Positions 11,164 through 22,379 of a stretch of DNA of 43,694 bases are shown here, piece after piece. The notes beneath the pieces were generated by a model that was not told the DNA's origin, made no database searches, and worked only from the letters and a program-made list of their open reading frames with translations. A program made the position numbers and the translations under genes. The stretch's first letter is position 1; each line of letters starts with the position of its first letter. Origin of the DNA: Zetaproteobacteria bacterium (GTDB taxonomy: Bacteria; Pseudomonadota; Zetaproteobacteria; Mariprofundales; Mariprofundaceae); NCBI GenBank assembly GCA_003233235.1, contig QILF01000039.1:1-43694 (forward strand). Direction: 5' to 3'.

Positions 11164-11582
11164 CGGCCTGCTCCACGTACAACAACCTTAGTCCGGACAG
11201 GAAGCTTGGCTGCTGCCAAAGCAAATGCTTCGCGAGCAGTTTCCTCATCCACACCTTCCATTTCATAAAGAATACGCCCCATGCGCACGGCAGCGACCCA
11301 AAATTCCGGCGCGCCTTTACCCTTACCCATACGCACTTCGGCAGGCTTCGAAGTAACCGGAAGATCCGGGAACATACGAATCCAAATACGCCCCTGACGC
11401 TTGATATGACGGGTCATGGCAATACGAGCCGCTTCAATCTGGCGGGCGGTAATACGACCCGGCTCCATGGCCTTCAGACCATAAGTGCCGAAATTCAAGC
11501 TGGCGCCACGTGGAGAAATGCCGCGCAAACGCTGCAATTCCTTGTGGTGCTTACGCCAGCGGATTTTTTTCGGTTGCAACAT
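11160..11582 (-). CDS. rplP: 50S ribosomal protein L16
   Basis: [35 protein letters not shown]; 4-bp overlap with rpmC. Confidence 0.98.
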   Translation of the reverse strand: MLQPKKIRWRKHHKELQRLRGISPRGASLNFGTYGLKAMEPGRITARQIEAARIAMTRHIKRQGRIWIRMFPDLPVTSKPAEVRMGKGKGAPEFWVAAVRMGRILYEMEGVDEETAREAFALAAAKLPVRTKVVVRGAGR

Positions 11583-11597
11583 GATTCAAATCCTCGC

Positions 11598-12248
11598 TTA
11601 AGCCGCGTTTTCTTCTGTCTGCGCAGTGAGCTTTTCGCCCTTAAATACCCAAACCTTCACACCAATAATGCCGTAGGTGGTATGTGCTTCAGCAAAACCG
11701 TAATCCACATCAGCGCGCAACGTATGCAACGGCACGCGACCTTCGCGGTAACCTTCTGTACGGGCAATTTCAGCACCACCCAAACGACCGGAACAGGACA
11801 CACGAATACCCAGCGCGCCCATACGTAACGCACCCTGCATGGCACGTTTCATCGCACGACGAAAAGCCACACGACGCTCCAGTTGAAAGGCGATATTCTC
11901 GGCAACCAGCTGCGCATCGGCCTCGGCCTGACGCACTTCCATGATGTACACCTGCACATCCTTGCCGGTCTGCTTTCTCAGTTCTACACGCAGAGCCTCG
12001 ATATCCGCCCCCTTCTTGCCAATCACCACGCCGGGACGTGCGGTATGCACCGTCACCTTGATGCTGTCGGCAGGACGTTCGATAACAATCCGCGACACAT
12101 TGGCATGCTTGAGGCGTGCCTTAACATGCTCGCGCAACTTGATATCTTCAATCAGCTGCTTACCAAAATTTTTCTCTGCATACCACTGTGATTCCCAGCC
12201 GCGCGTTATGCCGACGCGGAAACCTATTGGATTAACCTTTTGACCCAT
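11598..12248 (-). CDS. rpsC: 30S ribosomal protein S3
   Basis: [26 protein letters not shown] motif [13 protein letters not shown]. Confidence 0.98.
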   Translation of the reverse strand: MGQKVNPIGFRVGITRGWESQWYAEKNFGKQLIEDIKLREHVKARLKHANVSRIVIERPADSIKVTVHTARPGVVIGKKGADIEALRVELRKQTGKDVQVYIMEVRQAEADAQLVAENIAFQLERRVAFRRAMKRAMQGALRMGALGIRVSCSGRLGGAEIARTEGYREGRVPLHTLRADVDYGFAEAHTTYGIIGVKVWVFKGEKLTAQTEENAA

Positions 12249-12264
12249 TCCATTGACTCCTTGT

Positions 12265-12606
12265 TCAGCCGCGTTCGCTCACAGCCACAACCACGTGACT
12301 GCGACGCTTGTAACGCCTGCGAATACGACCCATACCTTTTGGACGCCAGCGCTTGAGTGTTGCTGCGGTATCTACAATTGCCGTAGAAACCATCAGCTCG
12401 TCCACATCCATACCATGATTCTGCTCGGCATTGGCAATGGCGGACTTCAGCACCTTTTCAATCAGGCGAGCACCTTTTTTCGGCGACAATGACAACACAG
12501 CCAGCGCCCTGCCTACCGGCAAACCACGGATTTCGTCAGCCATCAGACGCGCTTTCTGCGGACTAATCGGGCTATCTTTTACTAATGCACGTACTTCGTC
12601 AGTCAT
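12265..12606 (-). CDS. rplV: 50S ribosomal protein L22
   Basis: [39 protein letters not shown]. Confidence 0.97.
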   Translation of the reverse strand: MTDEVRALVKDSPISPQKARLMADEIRGLPVGRALAVLSLSPKKGARLIEKVLKSAIANAEQNHGMDVDELMVSTAIVDTAATLKRWRPKGMGRIRRRYKRRSHVVVAVSERG

Positions 12607-12609
12607 AAC

Positions 12610-12885
12610 TTACCTCTTGGCCTTTCTGTCGGCACCGTGTCCGTAGAAGGTCCGCGTCGGAGAAAACTCGCCAAGCTTGTGACCCACCATATTCTCAGTG
12701 ACATATACCGGCACGAACTTGTTGCCGTTGTGCACGGCAAAGTTCAACCCGACGAAATCCGGAGCAATAGTAGAACGACGCGACCATGTTTTGATCACAC
12801 CTTTCTGACCGCCGCCTTGAGCGGAATCCACTTTTTTCTGCAATGAGGCCTCGATATAGGGGCCTTTTTTCAGCGAACGCGCCAT
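12610..12885 (-). CDS. rpsS: 30S ribosomal protein S19
   Basis: [47 protein letters not shown]. Confidence 0.98.
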   Translation of the reverse strand: MARSLKKGPYIEASLQKKVDSAQGGGQKGVIKTWSRRSTIAPDFVGLNFAVHNGNKFVPVYVTENMVGHKLGEFSPTRTFYGHGADRKAKR

Positions 12886-12893
12886 AACCTACC

Positions 12894-13724
12894 TCACTTC
12901 TGCTTACGGCGGCGAATAATGTCACGACTCGACGCCTTGTTCTTATTACGTGTTTTGTGGCCTTTGGTCGGCACACCCCACGGTGTTACTGGATGACGTC
13001 CGCCACTGGTACGGCCTTCACCACCACCATGCGGATGATCCACAGGGTTCATAGCCACACCGCGCACCGTCGGGCGAACACCCAGCCAGCGCGTACGACC
13101 GGCCTTGCCGACCTTACGGTTGGCATGATCACCATTGGCAATCACACCGATACTGGCCATGCAACGATCATCGACGCGACGAAACTCGCCACTCGGCAGT
13201 TTCAATACCGCACGACCATTTTCCTTACCCATCAACTGCACGCTCATACCTGCACTGCGTGCCATCTGCCCACCCTTACCGGGCTTCATTTCAACGTTGT
13301 GCAGCATCGTACCGACACGAATGCTTTTAATCTGCATCGCATTGCCGGGGCGCATCTCAGCATCGCTGCCACTCATCACCACATCACCGGGGCGCAAGCC
13401 CTGAGGTGCAAGGATATAACGTTTATCGCCATTGGCGAACACAATCAATGCAATGTAAGCGGTACGATTCGGATCATATTCAATACGATCTACGCGTCCG
13501 GAAATACCATGATTATCGCGCTTGAAATCAATCAGGCGGAACAACTGCTTATGACCACCGCCACGATGCCGGGAGGTGATACGACCATTGTTGTTGCGAC
13601 CACCACTCTTCGTCGCACCCTTGGTCAGACTGCGTTCAGGACGACCCTTGTGCAAATCCGGGTTAACGGCTGCAACGCGACCGCGCGAGCCGTTGGTGTT
13701 TGGTTTTAATACTTTCAATGCCAT
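12894..13724 (-). CDS. rplB: 50S ribosomal protein L2
   Basis: [36 protein letters not shown]. Confidence 0.98.
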   Translation of the reverse strand: MALKVLKPNTNGSRGRVAAVNPDLHKGRPERSLTKGATKSGGRNNNGRITSRHRGGGHKQLFRLIDFKRDNHGISGRVDRIEYDPNRTAYIALIVFANGDKRYILAPQGLRPGDVVMSGSDAEMRPGNAMQIKSIRVGTMLHNVEMKPGKGGQMARSAGMSVQLMGKENGRAVLKLPSGEFRRVDDRCMASIGVIANGDHANRKVGKAGRTRWLGVRPTVRGVAMNPVDHPHGGGEGRTSGGRHPVTPWGVPTKGHKTRNKNKASSRDIIRRRKQK

Positions 13725-13727
13725 GAC

Positions 13728-14027
13728 TTATGCCTCTTCCGTCACTTCCAGTGTCTGCCCTTCGGCCAAGCGCACGATTGCCTTGCGATAGCCCGAGCGA
13801 CGTCCGGCATGCTCACCGCGACGCTTGGCTTTACCGGGAACGTTAATCACCTGAACCTTGTCGACAGTCACCTCAAAAATAGCTTCAATCGCATGTTTGA
13901 TCTGCTGCTTTCCGGCAGCCGGATCGACGCGAAATGTATATTGATTGGTTGCTCCGGTGGCTGCGTAGGTTTTCTCAGTCACAACCGGGCGGCGCAGGGT
14001 GTTAAAATCGTCGTAAGTCGGATTCAT
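13728..14027 (-). CDS. rplW: 50S ribosomal protein L23
   Basis: LRRPVVTEKTYA...YTFRVDPAAGKQQIKHAIEAIFEVTVDKVQVIN. Confidence 0.97.
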   Translation of the reverse strand: MNPTYDDFNTLRRPVVTEKTYAATGATNQYTFRVDPAAGKQQIKHAIEAIFEVTVDKVQVINVPGKAKRRGEHAGRRSGYRKAIVRLAEGQTLEVTEEA

Positions 14028-14644
14028 GACAACCGTCCTTCCAGTTTTTCAACTGCCGTTTTGGTAAGTACCAGATGCTCGTACTTCAACAGATCGTGCA
14101 AATTCACCTGCCCGTCCAACACCACTTTGGCATGTTTCACGTTGCGTCCGGAAAGAACAACCTCGCGGTTATCCTCAGCCAGCACAATCAAACCACTCTT
14201 AATATCCAAATTCTGCATCACCTGCACAAAATCTTTGGCTTTCACCTGATTCAGCTGCAAAGCATCAAGCACGGTCACGCGGCCTTCGCGAATGAGCTCT
14301 GAAAGTACCAGACAAAGGGCGCGGCGACGCTCGTTACGGTTGATACGCGTTTCATACGAACGCGGACGCGGACCATGTGCAACACCACCATGACGCCACT
14401 GTGCGGAACGCGTCGAACCCTGACGGGCACGACCCGTACCCTTCTGCTTCCATGGCTTTTTACCGCCGCCGGAAACTTCGGCACGCGTCTTGGTACTGTG
14501 TGTTCCGGCACGCTGCCCTGCGGCAAGTGCGGAATACACGCGATGAACGAAGCCGGTATCGGCATCAAGACCGAACACCGCATCATTCAGTTTCTGCTTG
14601 CCAACCGGCTTGTTGTTCTGATCGACAACTGACACTTCAGGCAT
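14024..14644 (-). CDS. rplD: 50S ribosomal protein L4
   Basis: AGTHSTKTRAEVSGGGKKPWKQKGTGRARQGSTRSAQWRHGGVAHGP. Confidence 0.98.
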   Translation of the reverse strand: MPEVSVVDQNNKPVGKQKLNDAVFGLDADTGFVHRVYSALAAGQRAGTHSTKTRAEVSGGGKKPWKQKGTGRARQGSTRSAQWRHGGVAHGPRPRSYETRINRNERRRALCLVLSELIREGRVTVLDALQLNQVKAKDFVQVMQNLDIKSGLIVLAEDNREVVLSGRNVKHAKVVLDGQVNLHDLLKYEHLVLTKTAVEKLEGRLS

Positions 14645-14645
14645 C

Positions 14646-15278
14646 TTATGCTCCCTTCACTGCCGGACGCAGTTCAACAATTCCATTTTTGGAACCGGGG
14701 ACTGCTCCCTTCACCAGAATACGTCCTGCTTCGGCATCCACACGAACCACCTCCAGATTCTGGGTGGTTGAACGCGCTGCACCGTAATGACCCGGCATCT
14801 TCTTGCCCGGAAAAACACGACCCGGCCACTGACACTGACCCGTCGAACCCATCTGGCGATGTACTTTTTCAGCACCGTGAGAGGCGCGACCACCAGCAAA
14901 ATCGTAACGCTTCATAACACCGGTAAAACCACGACCCTTGGAGGTTCCGGACACATCAATCTTCTGGCCGGCTGCAAACAACTCAGCGGTCAATTCCTGT
15001 CCGATTTCAAAGCTCTCATCGCTGGAAATACGGAATTCCTTGAGTTTTCGCATCGCATCCTGACCCTGCTTTGCATAGTGTCCCTGCACCGCACGCGTCT
15101 GCTGACGCGGGGCAGCACCGAAACCAACCTGAATCGCATCGTAACCGTCTTTCTCGGCGGTACGTAAAGCAACCACGCGGCACGGCTCTACAGTCAGCAC
15201 CGTAACCGGAACAGCAGCGCCATCTTCAGTAAATATCTGGGTCATCCCAGCTTTACGGGCAATTAATCCTGCAGCCAT
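14646..15278 (-). CDS. rplC: 50S ribosomal protein L3
   Basis: GLIARKAGMTQIFTEDG; DVSGTSKGRGFTGVMKRYDFAGGRASHGAEKVHR. Confidence 0.98.
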   Translation of the reverse strand: MAAGLIARKAGMTQIFTEDGAAVPVTVLTVEPCRVVALRTAEKDGYDAIQVGFGAAPRQQTRAVQGHYAKQGQDAMRKLKEFRISSDESFEIGQELTAELFAAGQKIDVSGTSKGRGFTGVMKRYDFAGGRASHGAEKVHRQMGSTGQCQWPGRVFPGKKMPGHYGAARSTTQNLEVVRVDAEAGRILVKGAVPGSKNGIVELRPAVKGA

Positions 15279-15291
15279 TTCTTATCTCCTG

Positions 15292-15600
15292 CTAGAGCTT
15301 GATCTCAACGTCCACACCGGACGGAAGATCAAGTTTCATCAGCGCATCCACGGTTTGCGGTGTCGGGCTATCAATATCCAACAAACGCTTATGGGTGCGA
15401 ATTTCAAATTGCTCGCGAGAATCTTTATCCTTGTGAGGACTTTTAATCACGCAAAATTTTTCGATCCGTGTCGGCAATGGAATAGGGCCGCGAACAGCAG
15501 CGCCAGTGCGCTTAGCAGTCGAGACGATATCCTGCGCACTCTTATCCAGAATGCGGTGATCAAATGCCTTTAGGCGGATTCGTATTGTTTCGGTAGCCAC
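15292..15600 (-). CDS. rpsJ: 30S ribosomal protein S10
   Basis: [40 protein letters not shown]. Confidence 0.98.
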   Translation of the reverse strand: MATETIRIRLKAFDHRILDKSAQDIVSTAKRTGAAVRGPIPLPTRIEKFCVIKSPHKDKDSREQFEIRTHKRLLDIDSPTPQTVDALMKLDLPSGVDVEIKL

Positions 15601-15614
15601 AAAATCTCCTTGAA

Positions 15615-16805
15615 CTACTTAATAATCTCGGTAACAACGCCAGCGCCAACCGTGCGGCCACCTTCGCGAATCGCGAAACGCAGCTCTTTGGCCATAGCAA
15701 TCGGGGTCAAAAGCTCAACTTCAACACTCACATTGTCGCCCGGCATCACCATCTCCGTACCCGCCGGCAACGTCACAGAACCCGTTACATCCGTCGTGCG
15801 GAAATAAAACTGCGGACGATAACCATTGAAAAACGGCGTATGACGACCACCTTCTTCCTTATTCAAAATGTAAACCTCAGCCTTGAACTGCGTGTGCGGC
15901 GTAATCGAACCCGGCTTCGCCAGAACCTGACCGCGCTCAACATCCGTACGCTCAACACCACGAATCAGCGCACCTATGTTGTCTCCGGCCTGACCCTGAT
16001 CAAGAAGCTTGTGGAACATCTCCACGCCCGTCACCGTCGTCTTCGTTGTATCCTTAACGCCGACAATCTCAACTTCTTCACCAACCTTTACAATACCCTG
16101 CTCAACACGACCGGTAACCACTGTACCGCGACCCGCAATCGAGAACACATCCTCAATCGGCATCAGAAACGGCTTGTCCAACGGACGCTCAGGCGTCGGA
16201 ATGAAATTATCAATCGCGTTCATCAGCTCGTTAATCGCAGGCGCACCGATTGGCGAAGTGTCGCCTTCCAGCGCCTTCAGGGCGGAACCCTTGATGACCG
16301 GAATATCGTCACCCGGGAAACCGTAGGAATCAAGCAGCTCGCGCACTTCCATCTCGACCAGCTCCAGCAGCTCTTCGTCGTCCACCTGATCGACTTTGTT
16401 TAGAAAAACAACCATATGCGGAACGTTCACCTGCTTGGCCAGCAACACATGTTCACGCGTCTGCGGCATCGGGCCATCGGCTGCCGAAACCACCAGAATC
16501 GCACCATCCATCTGTGCTGCACCGGTAATCATATTCTTCACGTAATCGGCATGACCGGGGCAATCCACATGTGCGTAATGACGGGCTTCCGTCTCATACT
16601 CAACGTGTGCGGTGGCAATCGTAATACCGCGCTCGCGTTCTTCCGGAGCGCCGTCAATATCGCCGTAGTCCTTGAACTCGGCACCGCCGGTCTCTGAAAG
16701 AACCTTGGTAATTGCTGCTGTCAACGTCGTCTTGCCGTGATCCACATGACCAATCGTGCCTATGTTGACGTGCGGTTTGTTACGCTCAAATTTCTCTTTT
16801 GCCAT
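15615..16805 (-). CDS. tuf: Elongation factor Tu
   Basis: [53 protein letters not shown]. Confidence 0.99.
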   Translation of the reverse strand: MAKEKFERNKPHVNIGTIGHVDHGKTTLTAAITKVLSETGGAEFKDYGDIDGAPEERERGITIATAHVEYETEARHYAHVDCPGHADYVKNMITGAAQMDGAILVVSAADGPMPQTREHVLLAKQVNVPHMVVFLNKVDQVDDEELLELVEMEVRELLDSYGFPGDDIPVIKGSALKALEGDTSPIGAPAINELMNAIDNFIPTPERPLDKPFLMPIEDVFSIAGRGTVVTGRVEQGIVKVGEEVEIVGVKDTTKTTVTGVEMFHKLLDQGQAGDNIGALIRGVERTDVERGQVLAKPGSITPHTQFKAEVYILNKEEGGRHTPFFNGYRPQFYFRTTDVTGSVTLPAGTEMVMPGDNVSVEVELLTPIAMAKELRFAIREGGRTVGAGVVTEIIK

Positions 16806-16827
16806 CTCTTGCTCCTACTCTACTCGC

Positions 16828-18906
16828 TCAGCCTTTAATGCTGGCGATACTTTCCTTGGTAATATTGGTTGGCACTTCTTCGTAATGCTCGAACTGCATG
16901 GTGTAGTTGGCACGACCCTGTGACATCGAACGCACATGCGTGGCATAACCGAACATCTCGGACAACGGAACTTCCGCATCGATAACTTTAGCACCGCTGC
17001 GATCTTCCATACCCTGCACACGACCACGACGGCGATTCAAATCACCGACAATATCACCCATGTAATCTTCCGGGGTCACTACTTCGACCTTCATAATCGG
17101 CTCAAGAAGTACCGGTTTGGCCTGCGTAGCACCCTGTTTGAAACCCATGGAACCGGCAATCTTAAATGCCATTTCCGAAGAATCGACATCATGGTAAGAG
17201 CCGTCATACAGCGTTGCCTTGATATCCACCATCGGATAGCCGGCAATCACACCATTTTCCATGGCCTCCAGAATACCTTTACCCACGGCTGGAATGTATT
17301 CGCGAGGAACAGCACCACCAACAATCTTATCTTCAAACTCGAAACCTACACCCGGCTCCTGCGGCGAAAGCTCAAGCCACACATGCCCGTACTGACCACG
17401 ACCGCCGGACTGACGCACAAATTTACCCTCAGCCTTGACTGTGGAACGAATGGTTTCGCGGTATGCCACTTGCGGCTTGCCGACATTAGCATCCACAGAA
17501 AACTCGCGCTGCATGCGGTCAACAAGGATCTCCAAATGCAACTCACCCATGCCGGAAATAATCGTCTGACCTGTCTCCTCATCGGTATGCACACGAAAAG
17601 ACGGATCCTCGGCAGCCAGCTTACCCAGCGCGATGCCCATTTTTTCTTGATCAGCCTTGGTTTTCGGCTCAATAGCAACGGAAATCACCGGCTCGGGGAA
17701 TTCCATACGCTCAAGGATAATCTGATCAGAATCAACACACAGCGTATCACCCGTCGTGGTATTCTTCAGACCGACAGCAGCAGCAATATCGCCTGCACGC
17801 ACTTCCTTGATTTCCTCGCGGTCATTGGAATGCATCTGCAAAATACGGCCAACACGCTCTTTTTTACCCTTGGTTGAATTAACAATATAAGAACCGGCTT
17901 CAAGCACACCGGAATAAACACGGAAAAAGGTCAACGTGCCGACAAACGGGTCCGTCATCACCTTGAAAGCAAGGGCTGCAAACGGCGCATCGTCAGAACT
18001 CGGACGGAAATCTTCTTCTTCGGTATCCACGTTGATGCCTTTAATCGCAGGCACATCAGTTGGCGCCGGCATGAAATCAACAACCGCATCAAGCAGCGTC
18101 TGCACACCTTTATTTTTGAACGCCGTACCGCACAAAACCGGAATAATCGCAATATCAAGTACAGCCTTGCGAATCGCAGCCTTCAACTCATCCTCGCCGA
18201 TATCTTCACCTTCAAGATACTTCTCCATAAGAGACTCATCAACCATGGAAACGGCATCAAGCAGCTTTTCGCGATATTCCTCAGCCTGATCAGCCAGCTC
18301 AGCAGGAATTTCTTCGACATCATATTGTGCGCCCATGGCTTCATCGTGCCAAAGCACAGCCTTCATGCGAACGAGATCAATAATACCTTTAAAATTTTCT
18401 TCTGCACCGATGGGAAGATTAACGGGAACGGCATTGTGCCCGAGACGCTCGGTAATTTCATCGACAACACGGAAAAACTCAGCGCCCGTGCGATCCATTT
18501 TATTAACAAAAGCGATACGCGGAACACTGTATTTATCAGCTTGACGCCACACCGTCTCAGACTGCGGCTCAACACCGCCAACCGCACAAAATACACCAAC
18601 AGCACTGTCCAACACGCGCAGCGAACGCTCCACCTCAATGGTGAAATCCACATGCCCGGGGGTATCAATAATATTGATTTGATGATCGTTCCAACTGCAG
18701 GTGGTCGCAGCGGAGGTGATGGTAATACCACGCTCCTGCTCCTGCTCCATCCAATCCATGGTCGCAGCGCCATCGTGCACTTCGCCGATTTTATGCGTTT
18801 CGCCAGTATAATATAGAATGCGCTCGGTCGTCGTCGTTTTACCGGCGTCGATATGAGCCATAATTCCGATATTGCGTACGCGCTCTAATGGTGTCTTACG
18901 GGCCAC
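16828..18906 (-). CDS. fusA: Elongation factor G
   Basis: [39 protein letters not shown]; 692 aa. Confidence 0.99.
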   Translation of the reverse strand: MARKTPLERVRNIGIMAHIDAGKTTTTERILYYTGETHKIGEVHDGAATMDWMEQEQERGITITSAATTCSWNDHQINIIDTPGHVDFTIEVERSLRVLDSAVGVFCAVGGVEPQSETVWRQADKYSVPRIAFVNKMDRTGAEFFRVVDEITERLGHNAVPVNLPIGAEENFKGIIDLVRMKAVLWHDEAMGAQYDVEEIPAELADQAEEYREKLLDAVSMVDESLMEKYLEGEDIGEDELKAAIRKAVLDIAIIPVLCGTAFKNKGVQTLLDAVVDFMPAPTDVPAIKGINVDTEEEDFRPSSDDAPFAALAFKVMTDPFVGTLTFFRVYSGVLEAGSYIVNSTKGKKERVGRILQMHSNDREEIKEVRAGDIAAAVGLKNTTTGDTLCVDSDQIILERMEFPEPVISVAIEPKTKADQEKMGIALGKLAAEDPSFRVHTDEETGQTIISGMGELHLEILVDRMQREFSVDANVGKPQVAYRETIRSTVKAEGKFVRQSGGRGQYGHVWLELSPQEPGVGFEFEDKIVGGAVPREYIPAVGKGILEAMENGVIAGYPMVDIKATLYDGSYHDVDSSEMAFKIAGSMGFKQGATQAKPVLLEPIMKVEVVTPEDYMGDIVGDLNRRRGRVQGMEDRSGAKVIDAEVPLSEMFGYATHVRSMSQGRANYTMQFEHYEEVPTNITKESIASIKG

Positions 18907-18968
18907 GATCCCTTACTCCTTCATCAAACTGTCAAGAACAAATTTTTAAAACTTACTAATGCTTAAAA

Positions 18969-19439
18969 CTACCAGCGATAATGTGCAAACGCCTTATTGG
19001 CTTCCGCCATGCGATGTGTTTCATCGCGTTTCTTAAAGGCTGCACCACGCTCATTCACAGCATCGACAATCTCATTGCCGAGACGCTCCGTCATGGTGTG
19101 CTCGGAACGCTTGCGCGAATATTCCACCAGCCAACGCACTGCCAGCGATTGCTTGCGACGCTCGGAGACTTCCATCGGCACCTGATATGTGGCGCCACCG
19201 ACACGACGTGATTTTACTTCCACCAACGGCTTCACAGCCTCTAACGCTTTGTGCAACGCACTTAGCGGCTCGGTTTTTAAACGATCGGCGGCAAATTCCA
19301 TCGCGCCGTAAACAATAGCTTCAGCGGTATTTTTCTTGCCATCCCACATTACCTTGTTGACTACAGTGGAAACCGTGCGGTCACCAAATTTGGCATCCGG
19401 GGTAACGGGGCGAACTTGAGCTGGTCCTTTACGTGGCAT
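18969..19439 (-). CDS. rpsG: 30S ribosomal protein S7
   Basis: 156 aa; [32 protein letters not shown]. Confidence 0.98.
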   Translation of the reverse strand: MPRKGPAQVRPVTPDAKFGDRTVSTVVNKVMWDGKKNTAEAIVYGAMEFAADRLKTEPLSALHKALEAVKPLVEVKSRRVGGATYQVPMEVSERRKQSLAVRWLVEYSRKRSEHTMTERLGNEIVDAVNERGAAFKKRDETHRMAEANKAFAHYRW

Positions 19440-19449
19440 CTTCTAACTC

Positions 19450-19821
19450 CTACTTCGGACGCTTGGTGCCGTACTTGGAACGCGCTTGTCTGCGTCCATC
19501 TACGCCGGTTGTATCCAAGACACCACGCAGAATATGGTAACGAACACCAGGCAAATCCTTGACGCGGCCACCGCGAATCAGCACAACTGAATGCTCTTGC
19601 AGCTTATGACCTTCACCGGGAATGTAGGCGGTAACTTCCTGACCGTTGGTCAGACGTACACGCGCCACTTTACGCAAAGCCGAGTTCGGCTTTTTCGGCG
19701 TTGTCGTGTACACACGTGTACACACACCACGGCGCTGCGGACATGCGTCCAGCGCGGGAACCTTGTTGATTTTCCGCTTGTCCTTACGGCCTTTGCGAAT
19801 CAACTGATTAATCGTTGGCAT
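19450..19821 (-). CDS. rpsL: 30S ribosomal protein S12
   Basis: [46 protein letters not shown]. Confidence 0.99.
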   Translation of the reverse strand: MPTINQLIRKGRKDKRKINKVPALDACPQRRGVCTRVYTTTPKKPNSALRKVARVRLTNGQEVTAYIPGEGHKLQEHSVVLIRGGRVKDLPGVRYHILRGVLDTTGVDGRRQARSKYGTKRPK

Positions 19822-19852
19822 CCACTACCTCGTAACTACGTATTCTTCCCAA

Positions 19853-19870
19853 CAACCCGCATAGGGGTTG
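19853..19870 (-). promoter_or_regulatory. Leader hairpin in the 5' UTR of rpsL
   Basis: CAACCC-CTATGC-GGGTTG perfect 6-bp stem on the minus strand between the predicted TSS and the rpsL ATG. Confidence 0.45.
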
Positions 19871-19883
19871 CGAAGGGCCGCGA

Positions 19884-19912
19884 ACCATAATAAGGCCTCG
19901 CTTACCTGTCAA
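19884..19912 (-). promoter_or_regulatory. Sigma70-type promoter of the ribosomal superoperon
   Basis: TTGACA - 17 bp - TATGGT read on the minus strand, upstream of rpsL. Confidence 0.8.
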
Positions 19913-19984
19913 CTGCTGTTTAGCAACTGTGTTTATGGCTCATTCAGAACAGTTAAAAAGACGTTAGTTTTTAGCCCTTCATAA

Positions 19985-20141
19985 GAGCCACTTGCAAAAG
20001 TCTGGGTGGATGAGTTGCAATCCCACTTCGAGTGCGATTTTGAGTTGGAATGAGGTGAATGGTGGTTCCATTGAAATTCCAACTCAAAATCGCGCCGGAG
20101 TGGGGAAGCAAATCGCCGCTCACGACTTTTGCAAGTGGCTC
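19985..20141. repeat. Palindromic ~160-bp interspersed repeat, copy A
   Basis: Ends GAGCCACTTGCAAAAGTC...GACTTTTGCAAGTGGCTC (18-bp inverted repeat); inner perfect 16-bp stem GATTTTGAGTTGGAAT/ATTCCAACTCAAAATC; ATAA on both flanks. Confidence 0.92.
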
Positions 20142-20174
20142 ATAATAACAACTGTCAGCCGACAGCGTCTAACC

Positions 20175-22379
20175 TCACGTATGAAAAATCGCCTGAATTT
20201 TTTCACGCAAATCCTTTGGTGAATAGGGCTTCTGAATAAAACCAGACAAGCCCTGACCGGCAAAACGACTTGTCGCATCTTCTTCATTGTAGCCGCTGGA
20301 CAATATCACGCGCACATCTTTATTGATGCGCCTAAGCTCACGAAAACAGCCTTTACCATCTAGCTTCGGCATGGTCATATCAAGTAAAACAGCAATGATT
20401 TCACTCTGATGTTGACGATAAACTTCCAAACCATGCTCGCCATTTTCAGCAGTTAGCGTATCAAAACCCATCCTGCGTAACATCATGCCGGCCATTTCAC
20501 GAATGGATTCCTCATCATCGACAATGAGAATTGTCCCGGCACCACACCAATCTCCTAATGATTCGCTCTCTTCCACATCGCTCACTTGCGCCTCCGATAC
20601 TGGCAACAACAACTTAAATGTCGTCCCCTGCCCTACTTCGGAATACATCTTAATCGCACCATGATGACCACGCGCAATCCCCAGCACCGCACTCATTCCA
20701 AGACCTCTTCCGGTAAATTTCGTAGTGAAAAAAGGGTCAAAAACCCTTTTTTGTGTTGCTTCATCCATACCACAACCGGTATCTGCCACTTCCAAAAATA
20801 CAAATTCTCCCGGCGAAATATCGTCAGCGACAAACGCTCCTTCCAAATACTTGGCATCTGCATGCATCATGCCGGTAGAAAGCGACACCACGCCACTTTT
20901 TTTATTAATCGCATCCGATGCATTTATAACCAGATTCATGATAATTTGTTGTAATTGTGCAACATCTGCATCCACTGCCGGTAACGCCTCCGCCAAATGC
21001 AGCTTAAGCACGACATTTTTGGACACTGAAACCTCCAGCAGCTTAACAATCCCCTCCACCATGAGCGAAAGGCTCACAGCCTTGACCAAAAATTTCCCCT
21101 TTCCCGAATACGCCAGCATCTGCTTGCACAATTCAGCAGCGCGCTTACTGGATTCCTCAATGCGCGCCAAATGCATCAGTGCCGGAGCGGTATCCTCTAA
21201 TTCACATCGTCCCAGTGCCGCATTACCCATAATCACGGTCAGAATATTGTTAAAATCGTGAGCAATACCACCCGCCAACACCCCAAGACTCTCCAGACGC
21301 TGGGTATGCTCCATCTTGGCCTGCATATTTTTCTCTTTGGTCACATCCCGCATCACAGTAATATAATTCAACACTGTCCCATCGCTTGAGATTACAGGAG
21401 AAACGCTACGATCTGTCGTGATAAGATTACCGTGCCTGTCTTTAATAATCACTTCGCCAGTCCAGATATTTCCCGATTTTACCACCGCATCAATTTTCCG
21501 GAAAAACGCTGAATCATGGCAATCACAGCGTAAGATGCTTGCAAATTCACCAACAACTTCGAGCGAACTATAACCGGTCATCATTTCAAAAGCCGGATTC
21601 ACATATTCGATACATGCATGGGCATCACTGATCATGATAACTTCAGCCGTATGCTCAACAGCGGCAGTCAATTGACGTGACTTGGCCTCCACCTGCATCC
21701 GCTCCGTCACATCACGCATCACCGTCATCACAACAGCCTCTTTACCAACCTGCGAAAATGGAATCCCCTGCACCTCACCATAAAATTCGCTACCATCAAA
21801 TCGAAGCAAGCGCTCAACAATCAAAGGCGCAGCCTTACCTTCCGTCATCACTCGATGGACACGCCATCGCGCTTTTTCACGATCCTCCGGATGCACACGA
21901 TCCAGTATCGGCGTACCCACCATGTATTCTTGGGATTCCGCACTGAAGATAGAAACCATGGCCGGATTCACAAACAACCACAAACCATTCTGGTGAATCC
22001 CCACCGCATCTGGAATCAACTCAAAAAGCTGGTGAAAACGCGTTTCGCTACGCCGCAGATTCCTCATCTGATCGGCTAGAAACACGCGTAACTCATCGCG
22101 CCGCCGCTCCATGGTTAACGTCATCTGCTGCAATTCCCGGGCCTCCTCGGAAATCTTGACCGGAAGATCCATCCAATCATCGCTTTCAACAACCACGGAA
22201 TTCCTGATTTGACGCATATAGTCCAGAGGTTCGTCATTCTCATGAATCGTATCAACCAGCAATGACATTTTCACCTGCGAAAGAAATGCCATGCTGCGCA
22301 TACGCAAGGAACTTTCTACCAGCGCACGACTTATCACCGCAACGCGTTGCGAATCAAAATCAGGCAGACGTATTCTCAC
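20175..22379 (-). CDS. PAS-domain hybrid sensor histidine kinase with C-terminal receiver
   Basis: PAS segments; H-box GGIAHDFNNILTVIMGNAALG; N-box and G-boxes; REC TILIVDDEE...LLDMTMPKLDGKG. Confidence 0.93.
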   Translation of the reverse strand: MRIRLPDFDSQRVAVISRALVESSLRMRSMAFLSQVKMSLLVDTIHENDEPLDYMRQIRNSVVVESDDWMDLPVKISEEARELQQMTLTMERRRDELRVFLADQMRNLRRSETRFHQLFELIPDAVGIHQNGLWLFVNPAMVSIFSAESQEYMVGTPILDRVHPEDREKARWRVHRVMTEGKAAPLIVERLLRFDGSEFYGEVQGIPFSQVGKEAVVMTVMRDVTERMQVEAKSRQLTAAVEHTAEVIMISDAHACIEYVNPAFEMMTGYSSLEVVGEFASILRCDCHDSAFFRKIDAVVKSGNIWTGEVIIKDRHGNLITTDRSVSPVISSDGTVLNYITVMRDVTKEKNMQAKMEHTQRLESLGVLAGGIAHDFNNILTVIMGNAALGRCELEDTAPALMHLARIEESSKRAAELCKQMLAYSGKGKFLVKAVSLSLMVEGIVKLLEVSVSKNVVLKLHLAEALPAVDADVAQLQQIIMNLVINASDAINKKSGVVSLSTGMMHADAKYLEGAFVADDISPGEFVFLEVADTGCGMDEATQKRVFDPFFTTKFTGRGLGMSAVLGIARGHHGAIKMYSEVGQGTTFKLLLPVSEAQVSDVEESESLGDWCGAGTILIVDDEESIREMAGMMLRRMGFDTLTAENGEHGLEVYRQHQSEIIAVLLDMTMPKLDGKGCFRELRRINKDVRVILSSGYNEEDATSRFAGQGLSGFIQKPYSPKDLREKIQAIFHT

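Noticed and set aside
1152-19000. Numerous plus-strand and out-of-frame ORFs antisense to the ribosomal genes
   Set aside because: Shadow ORFs of high-confidence ribosomal CDSs, with atypical Thr/His/Arg-rich composition.
19992-20222. ORF of 76 aa (MQKSGWMSCNPTSSAILSWNEVNGG...) and its relatives at 28038-28283 and 42613-42858
   Set aside because: These are translations of the palindromic repeat; shared peptides follow from the repeat DNA, with different frames and breaks between copies. No evidence of a real protein.
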